DNA of 64,000 nt from Thermodesulfobacteriota bacterium (lineage in GTDB: Bacteria; Desulfobacterota; Desulfobacteria; Desulfobacterales; Desulfosudaceae). The stretch lies in assembly GCA_040753795.1 (NCBI GenBank), contig JBFMDX010000002.1, positions 248,001 through 312,000 of the forward strand, given 5' to 3'. Each line of letters begins with the position of its first letter. Position 1 is the stretch's first letter. Positions 8,332 through 16,391 of the stretch are shown here, piece by piece. A program made the position numbers and the translations under genes. The notes under the pieces were generated by a model. The model worked only from the letters and a program-made list of their open reading frames with translations, was not told the DNA's origin and did not search any database.

Positions 8332-9582
8332 ATGGAAAAAGACATGAAGCAGGCCTATCGGACCATCATGGACGACCATTTTCCACCGCAGATGGAGGTG
8401 TCTTTTGTGGACGGCGGCAAGCGGCAGACGCTTTTTTTTGAAAAGGTGTCCTGGCGTATTGATAATGTGGAAAAAGGGTTGCGCTACGGCGAAAATCCCG
8501 GTCAGGAGGCGGCCCTGTACCGGCTGGTCAACGGCAATCTGATCCTGGGCGAAACGGAAACCATCCAGCCCGGCCACTACCTGGCTTCGGACGTAGAGTT
8601 GCTGCAATCCGGCAAGCACCCCGGCAAAACCAACCTGACCGATGCGGACAACGCGTTGAACATATTGAGATATTTCAGCGATAAGCCAACCGCTGTCATC
8701 GTCAAGCACAACAACCCCTGCGGTGTGGCCCGGGCGGCCTCCCTGGAAACCGCCTATGCCCGGGCCTACATGGCCGACCGGATCGCCGCTTTCGGCGGCT
8801 GCATCGCCGTCAACCGGCCCCTTGACAAGGCCACGGCCGAAGCCGTGGCCGCCCAGTACGCGGAAGTGGTGGTGGCCCCGGAGTACGAGGAGGGCAGCCT
8901 GAAAATTCTCTCCGGCAGGAAAAATCTCCGGGTCATCCGTATCCGCAACATCGGGCAGCTGCAGAATTTTGTCAACAAGCGCTGGGTGGATTTCAAGAGT
9001 CTGATCGACGGCGGCATCATCGCCCAGTGGTCTTTTGTCTCGCAGGTGCTGTCAAAAGAGGATCTGCTGCCGGCCGAGTGCGCCTTCGAAGGAAAAACCT
9101 ACCGCATCAAGCGTTCGCCCACGGAAGCGGAGTACCGGGACATGATGTTCGGCTGGCTGGTGGAAACCGGGATCACGTCCAATTCGGTGATTTACGTCAA
9201 GGACGAGACCACCGTGGGCATCGGCACCGGCGAGCAGGACCGGGTGGGCGTGGCCGAGATCGCCCGGGACAAGGCCTATCGCAAGCTGGCCGACCGGTAT
9301 GCTTTCGAGCTGTTCGGCCTTCCCTACAAGGATCTGGATGACCGGGAGAAGATTGACGCCGTCAACCGGAAGGTAGCCGCGGAAAAAGGCGGTCTGATCG
9401 GCAGCGCCATGGTCAGCGACGCCTTTTTCCCGTTCCGCGACGGAGTGGACGTGGGCATCCAGGAGGGCGTTTCCGCGGTGATCCATCCCGGCGGCTCCCT
9501 GAACGACTACCAGGCCATCGAAGCCTGCAACGAGGCCAGCGTGACCATGGTGTTTACTGGTCAGCGCTGCTTCAAGCACTAA
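8332..9582 (+). CDS. Stand-alone AICAR transformylase (phosphoribosylaminoimidazolecarboxamide formyltransferase)
   Basis: 416 residues. This is the C-terminal half of bifunctional PurH without the IMP cyclohydrolase half. It formylates AICAR with 10-formyl-tetrahydrofolate, the penultimate step of de novo IMP synthesis, in the cytoplasm. The catalytic Lys-His pair is in VKHNNPCGVA at about residues 124-133. LRYGENPGQEAALY, AFGGCIAVNRP, GIGTGEQDRV, GSAMVSDAFFPF and IHPGGSLND are all conserved family segments. ATG 8332 is preceded by AGGAG. The gene ends four bases into the convergent RNase gene. A separate IMP cyclohydrolase must be encoded elsewhere, as is known in several bacteria and archaea with split PurH. 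Confidence 0.88.
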   Translation: MEKDMKQAYRTIMDDHFPPQMEVSFVDGGKRQTLFFEKVSWRIDNVEKGLRYGENPGQEAALYRLVNGNLILGETETIQPGHYLASDVELLQSGKHPGKTNLTDADNALNILRYFSDKPTAVIVKHNNPCGVARAASLETAYARAYMADRIAAFGGCIAVNRPLDKATAEAVAAQYAEVVVAPEYEEGSLKILSGRKNLRVIRIRNIGQLQNFVNKRWVDFKSLIDGGIIAQWSFVSQVLSKEDLLPAECAFEGKTYRIKRSPTEAEYRDMMFGWLVETGITSNSVIYVKDETTVGIGTGEQDRVGVAEIARDKAYRKLADRYAFELFGLPYKDLDDREKIDAVNRKVAAEKGGLIGSAMVSDAFFPFRDGVDVGIQEGVSAVIHPGGSLNDYQAIEACNEASVTMVFTGQRCFKH

Positions 9583-11579
9583 CCGAAGAAGATGGCGATG
9601 ACATTGTTCCGGGCGCTGACATGCTGGATGGTCACCTGGATCAGGTCTTTGGGTTTTAGCCTGGTGCCGGAGGTTTTCGGCAGCCGGCATTCCAGCAGAT
9701 AATCGGGGATAAGCACGGAGTAATCCTCGTTGAAACTGTCCAGCACGACGGCTTCTTCCTTGCGGCCGATCCTGGATTCCAGATATTTCAACACCCAGTA
9801 ACGCTGGCGGGCCTGCTGGATCCTGGCCACATTGCCCAGAACCGGCTCCAGCCTCTGAATGATATCCTGAACCTCCTCCCGGGTGTAGGGGGTTTCCAGG
9901 CCCAGGATCGATCTCACCTGACGCTGGGCCATCAGGTCCAGGTATTTTCTTATCGGCGACGTGGCCGTCGTGTACCGCTCCAGCCCCAGGCCGGCATGGT
10001 GCCCCGGGGTGCCGGACAGCACCACCCGGGCGACCATTTTGCGCTGTACCCAGTTCTGAAAGAGGGTCCCCGGTCCGTCGGTTTTTTTCATCAGCCGCTG
10101 TTTGGGCTCCACCTGGGAGCGGAAGGCCGCCGGGACATTATGCGCGGAAAGGAAATCGGCGAACAGCCGGTTGGCTATGATCATCATTTCCGCCACCATC
10201 ATCCGCGAGGGGCTGACGTCGTCAAGGCGTTTGACGGCCGGGCGGTTTCTATCAATGAACTGGATAAACAGTTCCGGTATAGTGATCTGCAGGGCGCCGG
10301 CGTGTATCCTTTGCCGGCGCAGCAGGATGGCCAGATCGTGGAGTTTTTTCAGTCGCGGGTCTTGCTCCATGGTTCGGTCGGCATCGCCGTATGATATGTG
10401 ACGATCCACCCGGATGATGGAGGGGATAATCTCGTGGCTGATCAATTCGCCGGAGGGAGAGAACCGCATCTGAATGGAAATTGCCGGACGGTCGACACCC
10501 GCTTTCAGGCTGCACGCCTCTTCGGAAAGGACCGGCGGCAGCATGGGGATTTTCTGGTCGGCGGTGTAAATGGAACTGCCGCGGGTCATGGCTTCCCGGT
10601 CGATGGCGCTGCCGCGGTTGATATAGTGGGCCACGTCGCTGATGTGAACACCTACCCGGCAGCCGCCGTCCGCTTCCAGTTCCACGTTCAGCGCGTCGTC
10701 ATAATCCATGGTGGTGCTGCCGTCAATGGTGAAAACAGGCAGCCCGGACAGATTGACCCGGCCGCCGTTCCGGGTTGCTCCCGTCGGCGCCCGGCCGATG
10801 GCCTCGGCCAGGGCGCTCGTCTCCGGGGGCCATGTTATGGGAACGCCATAACGGATGTAATCGGTGTTTTCGTTGACGTCCCACGCGCCCAGGCGAACCA
10901 TCAGGGAAAAAACAGCGTCCCGGGAAACGCCTCCGGCCCTGGTCAGCATTTCCCTGGCCAGGACCTTGTCCGCGGCATCCTGCTCAAAAACATAGTAGTC
11001 CTTGAGGATGTCGACATATTCCCGCTCATGGGCGGTCAATGCGGTGGCCCCGCCTTCGATCGTTTTTTTCAGCCACTGGGAGCCTTCATTGACGGTACGT
11101 TTTTTCCGCTCTTCCTGCTCCTTCCGGGCGGTGATCGCCGTGATCTGTTGCGGGGAGTGGGGAAAAAACCGGTGGTGATCGAACTTGAAATAGAGCCCGT
11201 CTTCAAACATGGCCCGGACCAGGGCCGCCTCATGATCCGCCGTGGCCTGACCGGGAAAACATAACGTTCTGATGGCGGAGAGAGAGACCCAGTCCTCTTT
11301 ATCTTTTAACTGGTTCCACAGGCGCTCCACGTTGATCTGCTTGGTCAGGGCGACGCGCCTGGCGGCTGTCTGTTTTAACAGTTCCAGCAGTTGCGTCCGA
11401 TTCAGTTCCGTGTCCAGGCGACCGCCGGCATGGGTTATTCTGCGGGCGGAGAGGTTAACGGTTTGATCGTTTTCGGTAAGTATCTGAAACCGCCTGTCCC
11501 CGGAAGTCGTTGAATCCAGGACAACCGCGCAGATCATCCGCTGCCGGTCAATGTATTCGACGATGGTCCCTTTATCCAT
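9579..11579 (-). CDS. RNB-domain 3'-5' exoribonuclease (RNase II/R family)
   Basis: 666 residues from ATG 11579 (an in-frame TTG at 11597 is the alternative). The RNB catalytic block is at about residues 285-300: TIDGSTTMDYDDAL, with the clustered aspartates that bind magnesium, followed by GVHISDVAHYI and a GSSIY segment. LERYTTATSPIRKYLDL is the conserved C-terminal RNB motif carrying the catalytic Arg region. The C-terminal ~70 residues form a short S1-like beta fold. N-terminal sequence resembles the winged-helix/cold-shock region but is shorter than in E. coli RNase R (about 800 residues). It should degrade single-stranded RNA in the cytoplasm. The stop overlaps that of the convergent AICAR transformylase by four bases. 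Confidence 0.85.
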   Translation of the reverse strand: MDKGTIVEYIDRQRMICAVVLDSTTSGDRRFQILTENDQTVNLSARRITHAGGRLDTELNRTQLLELLKQTAARRVALTKQINVERLWNQLKDKEDWVSLSAIRTLCFPGQATADHEAALVRAMFEDGLYFKFDHHRFFPHSPQQITAITARKEQEERKKRTVNEGSQWLKKTIEGGATALTAHEREYVDILKDYYVFEQDAADKVLAREMLTRAGGVSRDAVFSLMVRLGAWDVNENTDYIRYGVPITWPPETSALAEAIGRAPTGATRNGGRVNLSGLPVFTIDGSTTMDYDDALNVELEADGGCRVGVHISDVAHYINRGSAIDREAMTRGSSIYTADQKIPMLPPVLSEEACSLKAGVDRPAISIQMRFSPSGELISHEIIPSIIRVDRHISYGDADRTMEQDPRLKKLHDLAILLRRQRIHAGALQITIPELFIQFIDRNRPAVKRLDDVSPSRMMVAEMMIIANRLFADFLSAHNVPAAFRSQVEPKQRLMKKTDGPGTLFQNWVQRKMVARVVLSGTPGHHAGLGLERYTTATSPIRKYLDLMAQRQVRSILGLETPYTREEVQDIIQRLEPVLGNVARIQQARQRYWVLKYLESRIGRKEEAVVLDSFNEDYSVLIPDYLLECRLPKTSGTRLKPKDLIQVTIQHVSARNNVIAIFFG

Positions 11580-11657
11580 AGTGGGACAGCCTAACAACGG
11601 TTCCTCTGAAAGTCAATGAGATCAAACCATTGTATAGCCGGGGGACAAAGAAATATT

Positions 11658-11686
11658 TTGACAAAAAAAGAAAAAGCAATTATTTT
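11658..11686 (+). promoter_or_regulatory. Sigma-70 type promoter of the arylsulfotransferase unit
   Basis: TTGACA at 11658-11663, an exact 17-base spacer, and TATTTT at 11681-11686. This is the best promoter in the region and lies about 80 bases before the small membrane protein that leads the unit. Confidence 0.55.
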
Positions 11687-11768
11687 GCCTGAAATTCTTC
11701 CGGTCTTTTGCCCTTGAATGTATTGACGCAGGATGTTTTGTCGGGTCGTATTACCCTGGAGAAACCCC

Positions 11769-12014
11769 ATGTCACGTTCGGAACTGATTAAGTCGGCTGT
11801 TGTTGCGCTGCTTTTTGTGCTTGCTCCTTTTACTGTAACCTGGGCTTATGTCGGTCCCGGCGTAGGCATTACCATGCTTGGGGCTTTCTGGACCGTTCTG
11901 GGCGTTATCCTCGCCGCTGTCGGTGGTTTGCTGGTGTGGCCGATACGATCTTTCTGGCGCTGGAAGCAAGGACGCTCCAGCCGGCCGGCTGACCGGGGAA
12001 CTGAACAAGAGTAA
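11769..12014 (+). CDS. Small membrane protein (YVGPG type) leading the arylsulfotransferase pair
   Basis: 81 residues from ATG 11769, which has GGAG eight bases upstream; an in-frame earlier start at 11733 is less likely. Residues ~8-27 are a hydrophobic signal or membrane segment ending at TWA. They are followed by YVGPGVGITMLGAFWTVLG and a second hydrophobic helix through LVWPIR, then a basic tail (SFWRWKQGRSSRP). Small proteins with a Y(V/I)GPGxG segment are often found beside arylsulfotransferase- or phosphatase-like membrane proteins; this is from memory of such loci and needs a search. The function is unknown. Only about 100 bases separate it from the first sulfotransferase gene, so co-transcription is likely. 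Confidence 0.65.
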   Translation: MSRSELIKSAVVALLFVLAPFTVTWAYVGPGVGITMLGAFWTVLGVILAAVGGLLVWPIRSFWRWKQGRSSRPADRGTEQE

Positions 12015-12110
12015 ACCATTCTCGATGGTTGAAAGTATTTTCTGACCGGGCGATCGCCGCTCGGATGATAGATGCCGATACGGCAGAGCAGAGAATTGGG
12101 CTTGCCTCCG

Positions 12111-13544
12111 ATGGACATATGGCAAAAATTGAAGCGGCAATGGGACCGGTTATTGTTTTTCGTCTGTTTTTTCTTCCTTTCCGTTGTTATTGCCTTCGGC
12201 GTCGGATTTTTTGTGGCGGATCGCCACAAGTTTCCTTACTTTCAGATCAAGCTGGCTGTCGACTCCGCGATATGTAATTACGGATTAGAACTTTCCTCTC
12301 TTATTTTTAATGAAAAATACAGGAAGTATCCTTATGTATGGGTAAAAACACATGAACCGAAATCGGGGGTGGTTGTCAATGATCCATCCGGAACATACAA
12401 GGGGTATACGCTTATTGCCGATGGGGGTACCGGCGCCAGTCTGATCGACATGAAGGGAAAGGTGATCCATAAATGGCGTAAAGATTTTTTCGATGTGTGG
12501 CCGCTGCCGGACCATGTTAACCTGATTGATACGAATGGGAAAGTGCTCCACCCCTGGCATAAGCCCGCCAACTTTATGTGGCCGCAGCCGCTGCATGTTA
12601 AACCTTTAATGAGCTCGATTCCCGAGGACTTGATCTACTGGCATAAATTGTTTTTATTCCCCAACGGGGATCTTATCGCAATATACACAGGCCCTTTTAC
12701 CCCTTATGGCGCGGGGATAATCAAAATAAATTCCCGGTCCGAGCTTATCTGGAAAGCGGATATAAACGCCCATCATGATCTGACGATAGCGGATGACGGC
12801 CGGATCTTTGTATTAACACATAAATACAACTATGATTATTCCCGCCCCCGGATCGATGATTACATTACCGTCCTCTCCCCCGAAGGCATGGTGCTTGACG
12901 AAATATCAATCTATAATGCGATCCGAGAGTCTCCATATTATAATTTGATACCGGGTGAACCCTTTGACGATTATCTGCATACCAACAATATTGATTTGTT
13001 GACATCAGATAAAGTTAATGGTTTTCCTTTCTTGAGTGGCGGGGATATGCTGCTGTCCCATAGAAACTCGGTTTGCATGACGGTGGTCGATGCAAACACC
13101 TTTAAAGTCAAATGGGCTCTCACGGGTGTGGCAGGGGTCGTCCACGATGCGGACTTCCTTATGGATGGCAAGATCGCTTTTTTTGACAACAGAGCTTATC
13201 TGCAGGGAAGCGCGGTCGTTGAATGGGATTGCGGTCTAAACAAGCCTATCTGGGAATTTACCCCGGCCGATTATTATTATGGCTTTAGTCAACCGCTACC
13301 CTCCTATGATATTTTTGCCTCCGGAACCGGTGGGGCGCAGCAAAAGTTACCCAATGGTAATTATCTGATTGTGAATACCAACTGTGGTTCAATGTTTGAA
13401 GCTACGCCGGAAAAGAAAGTTGTATGGAAATATGTCTCCACAAAGAAACAAGGTAACAGCATTGCCAGACTCTTCTTTGCGGAGCGTTATTCAGAGGGCT
13501 ACTTAACCTTTTTGACGCCGTCTGACCAAGCCGCCTCTGAATAG
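12111..13544 (+). CDS. Arylsulfotransferase (ASST)-like membrane-anchored protein, copy 1
   Basis: 477 residues from ATG 12111; an in-frame ATG at 12072 is possible but lacks homology to copy 2. Residues ~10-37 form one membrane helix, placing the beta-propeller domain in the periplasm. Family-type segments include NAHHDLTIADDGRIF, LTHKYNY, HTNNIDLL, MLLSHRNS, VVHDADFL and a closing QQKLPNGNYLIV. PQQ-independent ASST enzymes move sulfuryl groups between phenolic donors and acceptors through an active-site histidine; whether this protein does so is not shown. Residues ~111-164 contain a tandem 27-residue duplication absent from copy 2. Third codon positions are visibly richer in A/T than in copy 2. 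Confidence 0.7.
   Translation: MDIWQKLKRQWDRLLFFVCFFFLSVVIAFGVGFFVADRHKFPYFQIKLAVDSAICNYGLELSSLIFNEKYRKYPYVWVKTHEPKSGVVVNDPSGTYKGYTLIADGGTGASLIDMKGKVIHKWRKDFFDVWPLPDHVNLIDTNGKVLHPWHKPANFMWPQPLHVKPLMSSIPEDLIYWHKLFLFPNGDLIAIYTGPFTPYGAGIIKINSRSELIWKADINAHHDLTIADDGRIFVLTHKYNYDYSRPRIDDYITVLSPEGMVLDEISIYNAIRESPYYNLIPGEPFDDYLHTNNIDLLTSDKVNGFPFLSGGDMLLSHRNSVCMTVVDANTFKVKWALTGVAGVVHDADFLMDGKIAFFDNRAYLQGSAVVEWDCGLNKPIWEFTPADYYYGFSQPLPSYDIFASGTGGAQQKLPNGNYLIVNTNCGSMFEATPEKKVVWKYVSTKKQGNSIARLFFAERYSEGYLTFLTPSDQAASE
12441..12602 (+). repeat. In-frame 81-bp tandem duplication inside ASST copy 1
   Basis: Two adjacent 81-base units encode LIDMKGKVIHKW...DHVN and LIDTNGKVLHPW...LHVK. The paralogous gene has a single unit (LIDMQGNVIHQW...KHVE). 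The units have diverged, so the duplication is not recent. Confidence 0.75.
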
Positions 13545-13585
13545 CCTTCCATTAACGGTAAAATAGTTCATAAGGCTTGCCTCCG

Positions 13586-14932
13586 ATGGAGATATGGCGA
13601 AAGTTGAAACGACAGTGGGACCGGCTATTGTTTTTCGCCTGCCTCGCATTCCTTTCCATCGTCATTGCCTTCGGGGCGGGAATGTATGTGGCGGACCGGC
13701 ATAAGTTTCCCTATTTTCAAGTCAGAATCGCCACCATCGCCGCGATATGCAACTACGGTCTGGAATTCGCCTCCGTATTTTTCAAGGAAAAACATAAAAA
13801 ATATCCGTTTGTATGGGCCAGCACCAGGGAAACCACCACCGGCGTGGTGATCCATGACCCCTCCAGGACCTTCCGGGGATATACGCTGATCACCGACAAC
13901 GACACCTCGGCCCGGCTGATTGATATGCAGGGAAACGTGATCCACCAATGGTGCAAGCCGTTTTCCGAGGTATGGCCGCAACCGAAACATGTGGAACCGT
14001 TGATTGATCCGGTTCCCCGGGAACTGATTTACTGGCAGAGAGCCTTTTTATTCCCCAACGGCGACCTGATCGCCATATACGCGGGACCTTTCGCGCCATA
14101 CGGCGCCGGGATCGCCAGGCTGAATGCCCGGTCCGGGTTGATCTGGAAAGCGGACATCAACGCCCATCATGATCTGGCGGTGGCTGAAGACGGGCGGATT
14201 ATCACCTTGACGCATAAGTACAATTATGAGCAGGGCCGTCCCCGCATCGACGACACCATCGTCGTCCTGTCGCCCGACGGCACCGTCCTGAATCAAGCGC
14301 CAATATATGAGGTGGTCAAGAAATCGCCTTACTACTACCTGATACCCGATGCGCCTTACGGCGATTATCTGCATACCAACAACATTGAACTGCTGACATC
14401 CGACAAGGCTTCCGGATTTCCTTTCCTGAAGGCCGGCGACATCCTTTTATCCCACCGGGAGGCGGTCGGCATAACGGTGGTCGACGCTGAAACGATGACG
14501 GTAAAATGGGCGCTGACCGGCGTGGCCTCCAGCGTTCATGACGCGGACTATCTTGAAAACGGCCGCATCGTTTTTTTTGAAAACAAGGCCTACCGGCAGG
14601 GAAGCCAGGTTCTCGAGTGGGATTGTACCCGGAATCAACCGGGCTGGCGTTTCACCCCGGCCGACTATGCCGGGTATTTTGCCCAATCGGGTATATATCC
14701 GCAAAGCCAAGACGGTTTTTTTTCCTATATCGGCGGGCGGCAGCAGAAACTGCCCAACGGCAATTACCTGATAGTGGAGACGACGGGCGGGACCGTATTT
14801 GAAGTCACCCCGGAAAAGGAAGTCGTCTGGAAATATGTTTCCACCCATTTTGACGGGGAAAGCATCGGCATGGTGTATGATGCCCAGCGGTATGCCCCGG
14901 ATGATTTACCCTTTATTCTCAACCATCCATAG
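13586..14932 (+). CDS. Arylsulfotransferase (ASST)-like membrane-anchored protein, copy 2
   Basis: 448 residues from ATG 13586 with AAGG about ten bases upstream; a TTG at 13577 is the alternative. It is co-linear with copy 1 over the whole length: M(D/E)IW(Q/R)KLKRQWDRLLFF, one N-terminal membrane helix, then the periplasmic propeller with NAHHDLAVAEDGRI, HTNNIELL, ILLSHREAVG, SVHDADYL and QQKLPNGNYLIVE. The histidines shared by both copies (HH of NAHHDL, His of HTNN, LLSH and VHDAD) are candidates for catalysis. It lies 41 bases after copy 1, and even the bases before the start (GGCTTGCCTCCGATGGA) match, marking the edge of the tandem gene duplication. Codon use is GC-rich like the rest of the window. 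Confidence 0.7.
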   Translation: MEIWRKLKRQWDRLLFFACLAFLSIVIAFGAGMYVADRHKFPYFQVRIATIAAICNYGLEFASVFFKEKHKKYPFVWASTRETTTGVVIHDPSRTFRGYTLITDNDTSARLIDMQGNVIHQWCKPFSEVWPQPKHVEPLIDPVPRELIYWQRAFLFPNGDLIAIYAGPFAPYGAGIARLNARSGLIWKADINAHHDLAVAEDGRIITLTHKYNYEQGRPRIDDTIVVLSPDGTVLNQAPIYEVVKKSPYYYLIPDAPYGDYLHTNNIELLTSDKASGFPFLKAGDILLSHREAVGITVVDAETMTVKWALTGVASSVHDADYLENGRIVFFENKAYRQGSQVLEWDCTRNQPGWRFTPADYAGYFAQSGIYPQSQDGFFSYIGGRQQKLPNGNYLIVETTGGTVFEVTPEKEVVWKYVSTHFDGESIGMVYDAQRYAPDDLPFILNHP

Positions 14933-14992
14933 AGACGGTGGTTTGGATCTCAAGTGGTAATCGGACGGAATCTCCGCCCGAAGGAGTTGATG

Positions 14993-16330
14993 ATGCGTTT
15001 TCTGATTATCGGCGGCGACGCCGCCGGCATGAGCGCGGCCAGCCGGGCCAGGCGGCATGAGCCTTCCCTGGACATCACCGTGCTGGAAAGGACCGCCGAT
15101 GTTTCTTACAGTGCCTGCGGTATGCCTTACAACATCGCCGATCCGGCAAACCCCATGGATGTGCTGGTGGTCCGGCGGGCGCAGGTTTTCCGGGAAAAGC
15201 AGGGAATCAACCTGCTGACCGGCCATGACGCCACGGCCATTGATCCGGCCGCGCGGCGGGTGTCCGGCGTATCCGAAGGCGGGCAGCCGTTTACGATTGA
15301 CTATGACAACCTGCTGATTGCCACCGGCGCCCGGCCGATCCTGCCCGATGTCCCCGGGTCCGACACGCCCGGCGTCATGGCCTTGAAAAGCCTGGGAGAC
15401 GGCCGGGCCATTAAAGCCTGGATCGAGACCCGTGACGTGCGGCACGTGCTCATCCTGGGTATCGGCTACATCGGTCTTGAGATGGCCGAGGCCTTCCGGG
15501 CAAGAGGCATTGCCGTGACCATGATCAAAAACCGGCCGGGTTTTCTCCCCTGGCTGGAGGAGGAACTGGCGGCCGTGGTTCAGCAGGAAGTGGAGGCCAA
15601 TCAGGTGAGCCTGCGACTGGGGCCTGTACTGCAGCGCATCGAACCCGGGGGCCGGCTGACCGCTGTTTTCGACACCATGACGGTGGATGCCGATATCATT
15701 CTGCCCGCCATCGGCGTCACCCCCAACAGTGATATCGCCGCCGCGGCAGGCATCGCCCTGGGGCCCGGCCGGGCCATCGCGGTGGACCGGCAGATGCGGA
15801 CCTCCATCGAAAATATTTACGCCGCCGGAGACTGCGCCGACGCTTATCACATGGTAACGGGTGAACGGGCCTGGGTGCCGCTGGCGCTGAGGGCCAACCG
15901 GGCCGGGTGGGCGGCGGCCGATCATGCCTGCGGAAAGCCGGTCGAAGTGCCCGGCATCACCGGTACGGCCGTCTTCAAGGTCTTCGGCCTGCAGGTGGCC
16001 CGCACCGGCCTGAACGTCGCGGAAGCCCGCCGGGCGGGGTTCGATCCGGCCAAAACCGTGGTGACCTCCCGCTCCCGGGCCCACGCCCAGCCGGGCTCGT
16101 CTCCCATTTACGTGCAGATGGTGGGCGACCGAAAATCCGGCCGCCTGCTGGGCGCGCAGATGGTCGGAAAGGATGGGGTGGCCCACCGCATCAACGCCGC
16201 GGCCACGGCCCTTTTTGTCCGCATGACCGTGGAGCAGTTCTCCCAGTGTGATCTGGCCTACGCGCCGCCTTTTGGGCCGGTCTGGGATCCGCTGCTGACC
16301 GCGGCCAACCAGCTGGCCAAATTGTTGTAA
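14993..16330 (+). CDS. CoA-disulfide reductase / NADH oxidase-like flavoprotein
   Basis: 445 residues. The FAD-binding GxGxxG variant is at the N-terminus (LIIGGDAAGMSAAS). The single redox cysteine is Cys42 in SACGMPYNIAD, the arrangement of CoA-disulfide reductases and related NADH/persulfide enzymes with one active cysteine rather than a CxxxxC pair. A second Rossmann motif ILGIGYIGLEMAEAF binds NAD(P)H, and YAAGDCAD is the second FAD contact. The C-terminal dimerisation domain ends with YAPPFGPVWDPLL, whose tyrosine is typical of CoA-disulfide reductases. No rhodanese domain is present. AAGGAG at 14981-14986 favours ATG 14993 over the overlapping ATG 14990. Cytoplasmic thiol redox or oxygen defence is likely; substrate not proven. 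Confidence 0.8.
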   Translation: MRFLIIGGDAAGMSAASRARRHEPSLDITVLERTADVSYSACGMPYNIADPANPMDVLVVRRAQVFREKQGINLLTGHDATAIDPAARRVSGVSEGGQPFTIDYDNLLIATGARPILPDVPGSDTPGVMALKSLGDGRAIKAWIETRDVRHVLILGIGYIGLEMAEAFRARGIAVTMIKNRPGFLPWLEEELAAVVQQEVEANQVSLRLGPVLQRIEPGGRLTAVFDTMTVDADIILPAIGVTPNSDIAAAAGIALGPGRAIAVDRQMRTSIENIYAAGDCADAYHMVTGERAWVPLALRANRAGWAAADHACGKPVEVPGITGTAVFKVFGLQVARTGLNVAEARRAGFDPAKTVVTSRSRAHAQPGSSPIYVQMVGDRKSGRLLGAQMVGKDGVAHRINAAATALFVRMTVEQFSQCDLAYAPPFGPVWDPLLTAANQLAKLL

Positions 16331-16391
16331 CCGCCATGACGATTCCGGATGAATCTAAACTTTAAACCCTCTGTCTGAATCGATTGTTTCA

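Noticed and set aside
14906-16186. Minus-strand open frame opposite the flavoprotein
   Set aside because: Low-complexity Gly/His/Pro-rich product typical of antisense GC-rich frames.
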